From positions 1 to 6,018 of the forward strand of contig CAJLFL010000124.1 of assembly GCA_905205855.1 (NCBI GenBank): 6,018 nucleotides of DNA, in the 5' to 3' direction. The position numbers and the translations under genes were made by a program. The stretch is from an uncultured Eubacteriales bacterium (GTDB lineage: Bacteria > Bacillota > Clostridia > Monoglobales > Monoglobaceae). Below are positions 1 through 5,927 of the stretch, piece by piece (the first letter of the stretch is position 1; every line of letters starts with the position of its first letter). The notes under the pieces are model-generated. The model did no database searches. It worked only from the letters and a program-made list of their open reading frames with translations, and was not told the origin of the DNA.

Positions 1-300
1 ATATACTTCTCCCATGATAAGTTTAACCAAAAAATGTATAGCCTTTTTGGGAGAAAAATTCAGATTTCCGCTGAGAATTCTATTAAACAATTCTTTTGTA
101 TTCAGATTTTCGGAGATGCTTTCCAGAGGGTTTCCCCCTTCAAGCCTGTTCAGTCCGCTGTCTATAGAATTTCCGTATAAATCAGCATACTCGGCAAGAA
201 TTTTATCCGATATGTCTTTGCTGTCGTTTGATGCAAAACACACTGATTGCGTACTTACAATTATTGCTGCAATAATTATAATTATTTTTCTGTATATCAT
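1..300 (-). CDS. spoIIIAE: Stage III sporulation protein AE, N-terminal part (cut by window edge)
   Basis: Reading leftwards from an ATG at 298-300, 100 codons stay open to the window edge, so only the N-terminus is visible; the full protein is usually about 400 residues. SpoIIIAE is a polytopic membrane component of the SpoIIIA-SpoIIQ channel between mother cell and forespore. Residues 1-23 look like a signal peptide: Lys/Arg at 4-5, an Ile/Ala-rich core (6-15) and a likely signal peptidase I site after C-F-A (21-23). Cys21 is preceded by Val, so this is not a lipobox. The soluble part that follows contains DLYGNSIDSGLNRLE and then NFSPKKAIHFLVKLIMGE. The gene follows spoIIIAD in the same frame after a 15-nt gap with only a weak SD, so translational coupling is likely. 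The call rests mainly on operon position plus the signal peptide and length of the leader region. Confidence 0.9.
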   Translation of the reverse strand, partial: MIYRKIIIIIAAIIVSTQSVCFASNDSKDISDKILAEYADLYGNSIDSGLNRLEGGNPLESISENLNTKELFNRILSGNLNFSPKKAIHFLVKLIMGEVY

Positions 301-315
301 AGGCGAGGATTCTTT

Positions 316-705
316 CTAATAGTTTATTATGGTGCTGATAATTTCAAGTAGTCTATATATTATAGGTGTTGACAGAGTTATAATTATTATTTTCCCTGCA
401 AATTCTATTTTACTTGCGACTGAGCCTTCTCCTGCATCTTTGCATAGTTCGGACGAAAATTGGCAAACATAAGCTGCACCGATTATTTTAATAATAGTTT
501 TTATATAGACACTTTCTATTCCGGTTTGCTTAGCTATGTTTTTAAGCATATTCAAAAGCTCGTTCAGATACGGTGCAATAAATATTACTATCAGGACTGT
601 GCATAATATTGGAAGGGCAAATGCCAGCTCCGGCCGGTGCTGCTTTAATAAAACTGCAAGTGCGGTAGTTATAAAACCAATCCCTATTATCTGCATAATA
701 CTCAT
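316..705 (-). CDS. spoIIIAD: Stage III sporulation protein AD
   Basis: This is a 129-residue integral membrane protein, close to the usual family length of about 130. It belongs to the SpoIIIA complex in the mother-cell membrane around the forespore. Hydrophobic segments lie at about residues 5-20, 28-48, 66-82 and 103-125. Family-like stretches include GIGFITTALAVLLKQHRPELA (8-28 region) and the strongly conserved loop CKDAGEGSVASKIEFAGK (88-105). The ATG at 703-705 lies only 2 bp after the spoIIIAC stop; a GGA about 8 nt upstream is the only SD-like match, so coupling to spoIIIAC is likely. A second in-frame Met (residue 4) is a possible alternative start but has no better SD. The stop is TAG at 316-318. 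Confidence 0.96.
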   Translation of the reverse strand: MSIMQIIGIGFITTALAVLLKQHRPELAFALPILCTVLIVIFIAPYLNELLNMLKNIAKQTGIESVYIKTIIKIIGAAYVCQFSSELCKDAGEGSVASKIEFAGKIIIITLSTPIIYRLLEIISTIINY

Positions 706-707
706 AT

Positions 708-905
708 TTACAATCCAAAAATGTTTTTTACGGTTTCAAACAGTTTGCTTATTTCCTGAACAACCACCATAAGCACAACGACAAGCCCGGCAATGGTGGT
801 CATCATAGCCTGGTCATCTCTGCCGGCACGAACGAGCAGCATATTCAGCACAGCCACAAGGATTCCTATAGCAGCAACTTTAAATATTAAATCTACACCG
901 CTCAT
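708..905 (-). CDS. spoIIIAC: Stage III sporulation protein AC
   Basis: This is a 65-residue, two-helix membrane protein, nearly the full usual family length (about 65-68). The sequence is typical: VDLIFKVAAIGILVAVLN (4-21) forms the first membrane helix, a short polar loop RAGRDDQAMMTT (26-37) follows, then a second helix (about 38-50) and the tail EISKLFETVKNIFGL. SpoIIIAC is a small membrane subunit of the SpoIIIA-SpoIIQ feeding or secretion channel needed for forespore sigma-G activity. The ATG at 903-905 has a plausible SD (AGAAAGG, about 9 nt spacing) in the 21-bp gap after spoIIIAB. This is the most conserved gene of the set and anchors the operon identification. Confidence 0.97.
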   Translation of the reverse strand: MSGVDLIFKVAAIGILVAVLNMLLVRAGRDDQAMMTTIAGLVVVLMVVVQEISKLFETVKNIFGL

Positions 906-926
906 TGTATCAACCCTTTCTGAAAA

Positions 927-1448
927 TCAAAATAATAAAATGACTATAAGCATCCCTGAAAGAAAACCTATACTTTTATATAATTTTCCGTCTTTCATCC
1001 GTTCATCACGTGCAGAATCGGCAGCAAGATGAAGCTTTGCAGAGGCTGCACGTATACAAGCAAGCGTTTCGTCTTTATCACCGTTTCCTATGTAAGTCGA
1101 AAAATCTTCAAGAATTGATATTTCGCTTTCTTTCAGATACAGACTGTTTTTGTAATTTGATATAGCGTGATTCCATGCAAATTGCATAGTAATGTCCGGC
1201 CTGCCGAGCATTAGTCCGGAAACATTTTCAGTTATTTTTCGTATAACACCCTTCTGTGTTTCGGATACTTTATAAATAGCCTCTTGCATAGGTAAGGATA
1301 GAAAGCTTATATTAAACGAAAGTTGTTTAAGCATAGACTCAAAATCGTTTAATTGTTCAATACGCTTATCTATTGATGATGACATATATAACCCTATATA
1401 TCCACAGCCCATAATAATGATTGAATATGCTAAACATCGGATTATCAT
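927..1448 (-). CDS. spoIIIAB: Stage III sporulation protein AB
   Basis: This 173-residue protein matches the usual family length (about 170). It has an N-terminal membrane helix (about residues 4-22), a largely helical soluble domain (about 25-155) and a C-terminal hydrophobic segment (about 159-173). From family knowledge, the soluble domain resembles the cytoplasmic domains of GspF/PilC-type platform proteins and is thought to work with the SpoIIIAA ATPase. Visible family-like parts are LKQLSFNISFLSLPMQEAI (40-58) and the DFSTYIGNGDKDETLACI region (115-132), which corresponds to the usual LGxSD-type motif. The ATG at 1446-1448 overlaps the spoIIIAA stop as ATGA, and there is no SD in front of it, so translation is almost certainly coupled to spoIIIAA. 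Confidence 0.95.
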   Translation of the reverse strand: MIIRCLAYSIIIMGCGYIGLYMSSSIDKRIEQLNDFESMLKQLSFNISFLSLPMQEAIYKVSETQKGVIRKITENVSGLMLGRPDITMQFAWNHAISNYKNSLYLKESEISILEDFSTYIGNGDKDETLACIRAASAKLHLAADSARDERMKDGKLYKSIGFLSGMLIVILLF

Positions 1449-2374
1449 AGCTTAATCAGTTTGGTATATACAACCGAGTCAAAATTATTGAAATTGCGGC
1501 TGAGAACAATAATCTGCTCAAATATACCGTCTTCAAATAAAGGTCTGAGCGTTTTGCGTTTTTTTACTTCTTCGGCATCCGAACCGTGAGTGGTGGCTAT
1601 TATTGACACACCTGTACCGAATGCAAGCCTTAATGCATCAACATCGGTTTCGGAAGCAATTTCATCGCTTATTATTACCTTTGGTGACATTGTCCGTAAT
1701 AGCATTAAAATTGCTTTACTTTTCGGTGCATTATCAATGATGTCGGTTTGTGCACCGACATCATTTTTAGGAATACCTTTATACATTGCTCCAAGTTCTC
1801 CTCTGGCATCGGCTATACCTGTTTTAAACCCGCGGTTTGAAATCTGACGTGCCAAATCTCTGAGCAAAGTAGTTTTTCCGGTTTGAGGCGGAGACACAAT
1901 AAGAGTATTTTTAACCTTTATGTTTTCTGTCACAAGGTTAATGACATTGTCGGCTATACCTATAATTTCCTGAGCTATTCTAAAATTGAGTGAACTTATT
2001 TCTCTGAAATTTTTGATTTCCCCATTTTCGTTGACGGTTTTTCCGCATATCCCCACACGATGACCGCCTTTAAGGGTAATAAATCCCTGACGTATTTCAT
2101 CCATGTGTGCATAAACGGAATTTTCACATACTGCCATGAACGTACTCTGTACTTCGTCTTGTGAAACGCGGTAAGCGTCAATCTCATGATTACTTATACC
2201 TCCTGTCGGTGTTATAAAACAGCTTTCGCCGCATATTCCAAGTGTAAGCGGCAAGCCTGCTCTTAGCCTTATTTCCTCAATTTCAAGTCTGTCAGATAAG
2301 GCTATACGCTCTATTTTACGTCTGATTTCACCGGAAAGATAAGGCAAGACGCTGAGTATTCTTGCTTCTTCCAT
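1445..2374 (-). CDS. spoIIIAA: Stage III sporulation protein AA, ATPase
   Basis: First gene of the operon: a cytoplasmic P-loop ATPase related to type II/IV secretion ATPases, thought to energise the SpoIIIA-SpoIIQ channel. With the start at the ATG (2372-2374) it has 309 residues, the normal length. Motifs in that numbering: EEIRLRAGLPL (33-43), GFITLKGGHRVGICG (97-111), Walker A PPQTGKTT (162-169), a DARGEL stretch (189-194), VGAQTDIID (206-214), MSPKVI leading to Walker B IISDE (234-238) and the His box ATTHG (260-264). The longer reading from a GTG at 2381-2383 is unlikely, because that GTG lies inside the Shine-Dalgarno sequence of the ATG. Several usually conserved positions differ (see findings), but Walker A Lys167 and Walker B Asp237/Glu238 are present. 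The end overlaps spoIIIAB by 4 bp. Confidence 0.96.
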   Translation of the reverse strand: MEEARILSVLPYLSGEIRRKIERIALSDRLEIEEIRLRAGLPLTLGICGESCFITPTGGISNHEIDAYRVSQDEVQSTFMAVCENSVYAHMDEIRQGFITLKGGHRVGICGKTVNENGEIKNFREISSLNFRIAQEIIGIADNVINLVTENIKVKNTLIVSPPQTGKTTLLRDLARQISNRGFKTGIADARGELGAMYKGIPKNDVGAQTDIIDNAPKSKAILMLLRTMSPKVIISDEIASETDVDALRLAFGTGVSIIATTHGSDAEEVKKRKTLRPLFEDGIFEQIIVLSRNFNNFDSVVYTKLIKL

Positions 2375-2379
2375 TATTT

Positions 2380-2389
2380 CCACCTCTTT
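2380..2389 (-). promoter_or_regulatory. Shine-Dalgarno site that sets the spoIIIAA start
   Basis: The minus strand reads AAAGAGGTGG here, with the core AGAGG 8 nt before the ATG at 2372-2374. This is a good anti-16S match at ideal spacing. It contains the in-frame GTG (2381-2383) that would otherwise be chosen as a longer start, so it argues for the ATG. Confidence 0.85.
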
Positions 2390-2397
2390 GGTTTTTA

Positions 2398-2436
2398 ATT
2401 TTATTTATCTTTATAGGATTTTATGAGGTTTTGTCC
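2398..2436 (-). promoter_or_regulatory. Possible sigma-E-like promoter of the spoIIIA operon
   Basis: spoIIIA is known to be sigma-E dependent in Bacillus subtilis, and a promoter must lie between the upstream terminator and spoIIIAA. On the minus strand, CATAAAAT (2425 down to 2418) matches 7 of 8 bases of the sigma-E -10 consensus CATACAAT but has no clear -35. Alternatively, that same CATAAA could be a -35 element, with AATAAAAT (2405 down to 2398) 16 nt downstream as the -10, giving a very short leader. Neither match is strong in such AT-rich DNA. Confidence 0.3.
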
Positions 2437-2445
2437 TCTTTTAGA

Positions 2446-2490
2446 ACAAAACAAAAAAAGAACTGCGAAAAAAATCACAGTCCTTTTTTG
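2446..2490 (-). terminator. Rho-independent terminator of the Cys-rich gene
   Basis: On the minus strand, 12-14 nt after the stop at 2502, a hairpin forms from arms 2476-2489 and 2454-2467. The core is GGACUGUG pairing with CGCAGUUC across an 8-nt loop, flanked by an A-run (5' side) and a U-run (3' side). Two of the pairs are G-U in the minus-strand RNA but would be A-C mismatches on the plus strand, so the element is oriented for minus-strand transcription. It separates the Cys-rich gene from spoIIIA. Confidence 0.88.
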
Positions 2491-2501
2491 ATATTTCAGT
2501 A

Positions 2502-3476
2502 TTAGCGACGGCTATCAGTGCAGCAACATGTATTATTATTTCCTATAGTATCGCTTGATTTACGCGGAGGGAAAAACTCGTCTATTGGGAAACGTATATC
2601 ATTGAAAAGCGAGCAGGGTTCATTATCAGTAGCAGCCGGACACTCATGAGTAGGAATACAGAAATCTATTGCATCTATGAGCAGCTGTGTTTCTCTTTCC
2701 AGACGAACTATAAAGAATAATCCGTAAGTAACCATTACTTGTCTTACATCATCCGATACTACGAGATCTCCGTCGAACAAGTCGCAAACACTTGTCGGGA
2801 AAGGATTATAACTATCACAGCCGCAGCTGCATCCGCAGTCACAGCAGCAATCGTCATCATCAGCAAAATCAGCTGTAAGAGCAACCGGATCAGCAACTTC
2901 AACTGTTACGGTAGGCATACTTGTTTTTCTCCATGTTTCACATATGTTGCTGTCATCATTTAGGTTATATTTAGAAGTAAACACCTTTGTATTTCCTTCG
3001 GAACCATACAAGGCAACACGTTTATCATACATTGTAAGACCTTTGATTATTGTGGGGTTTGATATGCCTGTAAAGACCTCCAGAGTTGTCATAACAAAGA
3101 ATTTAAGATCTACGGTGTAATATCCTTTTGTAAAGGATAAGGGTTCTACATCTGTGAAAACCCAGATTACCTCAGCAGATTTAAGCTTTATATTTATTGC
3201 CTGATCAATCAGCGCCTGATCTGCTTCTGTAAGATAAACTCTTTGATTTACCACGCAATCTCTGTCGCGGCAGGAGTCGTAAATCTGATCGCTGTTTATA
3301 CATACAGGATCAGAAAAATCACATGCACGCCGCTGTCTTGTATCTGCTCTTTCTTCTATTGCGTCAGCGCGGATAGCTTCTGCTTCGCCGTTATCGGTAT
3401 TGTTACAGCAGCAGCTTGTTTCTCTGGTTCTGCTGCGTGCCGCACCGCAGCCGCAATTATCATGTTTTTGGTTCAT
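2502..3476 (-). CDS. Cysteine-rich conserved clostridial protein, function unknown (possible spore-surface protein)
   Basis: A 324-residue soluble protein with no signal peptide or membrane helix. It has 24 cysteines (7.4%): CGC and CCC near the N-terminus (8-10, 22-24), C52/C59/C69/C74 around the motif DPVCINSDQIYDSCRDRDC (56-74), an acidic stretch DDDD followed by CCCDCGCSCGC (206-220), C231, C273/C279/C288, and CCC again at 317-319. Between these lie two beta-rich, low-Cys blocks: about 78-200, with EVIWVFTDVEPLSFTKGYYTVD and YDKRVALYGSEGN, and about 232-304, ending IRFPIDEFFPP. I recall similar proteins annotated as hypothetical in many Clostridia, but know no function. The ATG at 3474-3476 follows a perfect AAGGAGGT (7 nt after AAGGAGG), implying high expression. 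A sigma-K-like promoter lies upstream and a terminator downstream, so it is monocistronic. A coat or exosporium role is inferred from cysteine content, promoter and sporulation neighbours, not shown. Confidence 0.9.
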   Translation of the reverse strand: MNQKHDNCGCGAARSRTRETSCCCNNTDNGEAEAIRADAIEERADTRQRRACDFSDPVCINSDQIYDSCRDRDCVVNQRVYLTEADQALIDQAINIKLKSAEVIWVFTDVEPLSFTKGYYTVDLKFFVMTTLEVFTGISNPTIIKGLTMYDKRVALYGSEGNTKVFTSKYNLNDDSNICETWRKTSMPTVTVEVADPVALTADFADDDDCCCDCGCSCGCDSYNPFPTSVCDLFDGDLVVSDDVRQVMVTYGLFFIVRLERETQLLIDAIDFCIPTHECPAATDNEPCSLFNDIRFPIDEFFPPRKSSDTIGNNNTCCCTDSRR

Positions 3477-3523
3477 AAAATTACCTCCTTGAAATTTAAA
3501 GCAGCATTTCGCTGTTTTCAGTA

Positions 3524-3550
3524 TATAATATGGACAATTTGTAGAAGTGT
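3524..3550 (-). promoter_or_regulatory. Sigma-K-like promoter of the Cys-rich gene
   Basis: On the minus strand, AC (3550-3549) is followed after 16 nt by CATATTATA (3532 down to 3524), matching the recalled sigma-K consensus AC-N16/17-CATANNNTA exactly. Transcription would begin near 3516, giving a leader of about 40 nt before the ATG at 3476. CATATTAT also matches sigma-E at 6 of 8 bases, so either mother-cell sigma factor is possible. No good sigma-A -35 is present for the overlapping TATACT. The match is short and AT-rich, so chance is not excluded. Confidence 0.45.
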
Positions 3551-3596
3551 TACGGATTAGATAAAGTAAAGCATAATCGTGTGTTTATTATTTGAT

Positions 3597-3614
3597 TATG
3601 TAATATATTACATA
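3597..3614. repeat. 18-bp perfect palindrome in the divergent region
   Basis: TATGTAATATATTACATA is its own reverse complement over 18 bp. It sits between the two divergent genes, about 47 bp upstream of the sigma-K-like -35 and about 100 bp upstream of the plus-strand -35. Dyads of this size are typical of dimeric regulator sites, but the DNA around it is very AT-rich and no regulator gene is in the window. Confidence 0.6.
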
Positions 3615-3645
3615 TCAGATTTATAAATATATTTTTAATCATAAT

Positions 3646-3664
3646 ATTCTATATAATATAGAAT
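3646..3664. repeat. Inverted repeat, 8-bp arms with 3-nt centre
   Basis: ATTCTATA and TATAGAAT flank TAA. An alternative outer pairing, AATCAT (3637-3642) with ATGATT (3663-3668), overlaps it. The element is 31 bp from the 18-bp palindrome. It may be an operator, or chance structure in AT-rich DNA; no U-run follows that would make it a terminator. Confidence 0.5.
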
Positions 3665-3713
3665 GATTGTGCAAATTGACTATTTATACAGTGTATTATT
3701 GTTTATTATTCGG

Positions 3714-3742
3714 TTGAAATATCAAACAAAATACAGTAAAAT
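3714..3742 (+). promoter_or_regulatory. Sigma-A-type promoter of the EF-G-like gene
   Basis: TTGAAA (3714-3719) and TAAAAT (3737-3742) are separated by 17 bp, each matching the vegetative consensus at 5 of 6 bases with ideal spacing. Transcription would start near 3749, giving a leader of about 60 nt. A weaker alternative -10, TATACA at 3774-3779, has no good -35. Confidence 0.6.
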
Positions 3743-3747
3743 ATATT

Positions 3748-3769
3748 TAATGCAGATAAAAATGCATTA
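3748..3769 (+). repeat. Small hairpin in the 5' leader of the EF-G-like gene
   Basis: TAATGCA (3748-3754) and TGCATTA (3763-3769) form a perfect 7-bp inverted repeat with an 8-nt A-rich loop. It begins almost exactly at the predicted transcription start, so it could be a 5'-end stabilising stem in the mRNA or an operator overlapping the start. It is too small to be a riboswitch. Confidence 0.45.
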
Positions 3770-3794
3770 TCTTTATACAAAACTACACTATATT

Positions 3795-3800
3795 AGGAGG
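3795..3800 (+). promoter_or_regulatory. Shine-Dalgarno site supporting a TTG start
   Basis: AGGAGG lies 8 nt before the TTG at 3809-3811. The next in-frame Met (residue 29) lies beyond the P-loop, so it cannot be the start; this site therefore fixes TTG as the initiation codon. Confidence 0.88.
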
Positions 3801-3808
3801 GCTGTCGT

Positions 3809-5872
3809 TTGAAAATTTATGACACATCTAAAATTAAAAACTTTTGTCTTTTAGGACATGGAAATTCAGGTAAGACTTCTTTGGCTGAAGCAATGCTTTA
3901 TACTTGCGGAAATATTGACCGCATTGGACGTACTGCTGAGGGTAATACGGTAATGGATTTTGACCCGGAAGAAATAAAGCGTAAGTTTTCGATCAGTACA
4001 GCGCTTGCAACCTGTGAATGGAACGGTGTTAAGTTTAATATTCTTGATACGCCCGGATATTTTGATTTTGTCGGAGAGGTTCAGGAGGCTATACGTGTAT
4101 CCGATGCCGCTGTCATTGTGCTGAGTGGTAAATCCGGTTTAACGGTAGGTGCTGAAAAAGCGTGGAAATATTGCGAGGAACGCGGTATTCCGAGAATTTT
4201 CTTTATAAATAAGGTGGATGATGAACGTGTAAATTATCAAGGCGTTTTGCAGCAGCTTAAAGATAAATACGGAAAGAAAATTGCACCGTTTCAGCTGCCA
4301 ATGCGTGAGGGTGAAAAGATTACCGGATTTATAAATGTTGTCGAGCAGGAAGCAAGAAAATTTGACGGTGACCGTACCGTAACAGCTGAAATGCCTGAAG
4401 GCATGGAAAATGAACTTTTACCACTGCGTGAAATGATAAATGAAGCTGTAGCTGAAACTTCTGAGGAATTGATGGATAAATATTTCAGCGGCGAAGCATT
4501 TACTCTGCCGGAGATGTATGAGGCTTTGAGAAACGGTGTTGCTGCCGGGGATGTAGTACCTGTACTTTGCGGCAGTGCGTATCATAAGCTTGGAATTTCT
4601 TCTCTTATGAATGCTATTCATGCATATTTTCCGGCTCCCAACAGCAAGGACGAATTTGTTATAGGTAAAAAGAAGGATGGTTCAGAATCAAGACTTAAAA
4701 TAGATGTAAGCGATCCTCTTTCTGCTCTTGTTTTCAAAACGGTTGCAGATCCATATGTAGGTAAGCTGTCATATTTTAAAGTATATTCAGGTGTTATGAC
4801 GCCTGATACTACTCTTTATAATATGAATAAAGACACTAATGAAAAAATCGGAAAAATATATACTATGCAGGGCAAAAAACAAATTGAAGCGGAAAGCTTG
4901 AATGCAGGTGATATAGGTGCTGTGGCAAAGTTGACCAAAACCGGAACAGGCGATACGCTGAGCGGTCTTAATCATCCTCTTATGCTTGAGGGAATTGAGT
5001 TTGCAAAACCTAATATGTCGCTGGCGGTTGTTCCAAAAGCAAAAGGTGAGGAAGAAAAAATTGCTCAGGGCTTGTTTAAACTTATGGAGGAAGACAAAAC
5101 ATTTATTCTTGAAACCAACAAAGAAACACGTCAGCAAATTTTAAAAGGTCTTGGAGATCAGCATATAGATATAATTGTAAGCAAGCTGAAGAATAAGTTT
5201 GGTGTTGATATTTCGTTGGAACCGCCTAAGGTTCCGTACCGTGAAGCTATACGCAAAAAGGTTAAAGCAGAAGGAAAACATAAAAAGCAATCAGGCGGAC
5301 ACGGTCAATACGGACATGTATGGATAGAATTTGAACCAACAGATTCGGAGGGACTGGTTTTTGAAGAAAAAGTTTTTGGCGGCAGTGTACCTAAGGGATA
5401 TTTCCCGGCTGTAGAAAAAGGGTTGGTTGAATCAATGCAGCATGGTATATTGGCAGGTTATCCAATGGTTGGACTTAAAGCAACGCTGGTTGATGGTTCT
5501 TATCATGATGTTGACTCATCTGAAATGGCGTTTAAAATAGCAGCCAATCTTGCATATAAGGCAGGTATGGAACAGGCTTCTCCTGTTATTCTTGAACCGA
5601 TAGGTCATCTCAAAGTTACTGTTCCGGATAATTATACGGGCGATATAATAGGTGATATAAATAAACGCCGCGGACAGATGCTTGGTATGACTCCTGTTGG
5701 GGATGGCTGTACTATGATAGAGGGTGAAGTTCCGATGGCGGAAATGCATAGTTATGCTTCGGATTTACGCAGTATGACACAAGCCCGCGGAAATTTTGAA
5801 TTTGAGTTTGAGCGTTATCAGGATGCGCCTCAAAATGTAGCAGATAAGATTATTGCTGAGAGTAAAAAATAA
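3809..5872 (+). CDS. Elongation factor G-like translational GTPase (EF-G paralogue)
   Basis: This 687-residue protein has the full five-domain EF-G layout. Domain I (G): P-loop GHGNSGKT (16-23), switch I KRKFSIST (57-64), G3 DTPGYFDF (80-87), G4 NKVD (134-137), G5 CGSA (254-257). Domain II is about 303-385, domain III about 400-472, domain IV about 473-595 with QSGGHGQYGHV (494-504) and the tip loop DGSYHDVDSSEMAF (562-575), and domain V about 596-680 with GDIIGDINKRRGQMLGM (611-627). Canonical EF-G drives tRNA-mRNA translocation on the ribosome. This copy differs at key places: the P-loop is not AHIDAGKT, Tyr84 replaces the catalytic His of DTPGH, and Ser61 stands at the invariant switch I Thr. 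These fit the EF-G-like subgroup (often called EF-G2 or FusA2) rather than the main fusA, which normally sits beside rpsL, rpsG and tuf; none are here. The start is TTG with a strong SD, and the gene stands alone between its own promoter and terminator. Its role in the cell is uncertain. Confidence 0.95.
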   Translation: MKIYDTSKIKNFCLLGHGNSGKTSLAEAMLYTCGNIDRIGRTAEGNTVMDFDPEEIKRKFSISTALATCEWNGVKFNILDTPGYFDFVGEVQEAIRVSDAAVIVLSGKSGLTVGAEKAWKYCEERGIPRIFFINKVDDERVNYQGVLQQLKDKYGKKIAPFQLPMREGEKITGFINVVEQEARKFDGDRTVTAEMPEGMENELLPLREMINEAVAETSEELMDKYFSGEAFTLPEMYEALRNGVAAGDVVPVLCGSAYHKLGISSLMNAIHAYFPAPNSKDEFVIGKKKDGSESRLKIDVSDPLSALVFKTVADPYVGKLSYFKVYSGVMTPDTTLYNMNKDTNEKIGKIYTMQGKKQIEAESLNAGDIGAVAKLTKTGTGDTLSGLNHPLMLEGIEFAKPNMSLAVVPKAKGEEEKIAQGLFKLMEEDKTFILETNKETRQQILKGLGDQHIDIIVSKLKNKFGVDISLEPPKVPYREAIRKKVKAEGKHKKQSGGHGQYGHVWIEFEPTDSEGLVFEEKVFGGSVPKGYFPAVEKGLVESMQHGILAGYPMVGLKATLVDGSYHDVDSSEMAFKIAANLAYKAGMEQASPVILEPIGHLKVTVPDNYTGDIIGDINKRRGQMLGMTPVGDGCTMIEGEVPMAEMHSYASDLRSMTQARGNFEFEFERYQDAPQNVADKIIAESKK

Positions 5873-5885
5873 TATAAGTCTTTTC

Positions 5886-5927
5886 AATAAAAACCTTTGA
5901 GTTAATTTTCAAAGGTTTTTATTTTTT
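5886..5927 (+). terminator. Rho-independent terminator of the EF-G-like gene
   Basis: A perfect 15-bp stem, AATAAAAACCTTTGA (5886-5900) with its complement at 5909-5923, encloses an 8-nt loop and runs into a six-T tract (5922-5927). It starts 14 nt after the stop codon. The minus strand also has a U-rich 3' arm, so it might act in both directions if a convergent gene lies to the right. Confidence 0.93.

Noticed and set aside
301..315. spoIIIAD and spoIIIAE lie in the same frame with only a TAG between, suggesting a broken fusion gene
   Set aside because: Both proteins have normal lengths or starts for separate family members, and SpoIIIAE has its own signal peptide, so the shared frame is coincidence.
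14..319. Plus-strand open frame of 101 codons opposite spoIIIAE
   Set aside because: It is the antisense of a recognisable signal peptide and SpoIIIAE N-terminus, has no SD, and no family resemblance.
2425..2438. Small GAGG/CCTC hairpin upstream of spoIIIAA as a regulatory element
   Set aside because: The stem is only 4 bp with a 6-nt loop and overlaps a possible -10; it is easily due to chance.
3243..3560. Plus-strand open frame opposite the N-terminus of the Cys-rich gene, and a similar one at 2739-2963
   Set aside because: Both mirror the Cys-rich gene; their Ala/Thr-rich content comes from the complement of Cys/Ser/Arg codons, and neither has an SD.
3676..3699. TTGACT followed by TATTAT as a plus-strand promoter
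   Set aside because: The spacing is only 12 bp and no -10 lies at 16-18 bp; TTGAAA/TAAAAT at 3714-3742 is much better.
4787..5137. Minus-strand open frame of 116 codons inside the EF-G-like gene (also 4418-4621 and 5516-5749)
   Set aside because: These are shadows of a strongly conserved coding region, with Phe/His/Arg-rich products and no ribosome binding site.
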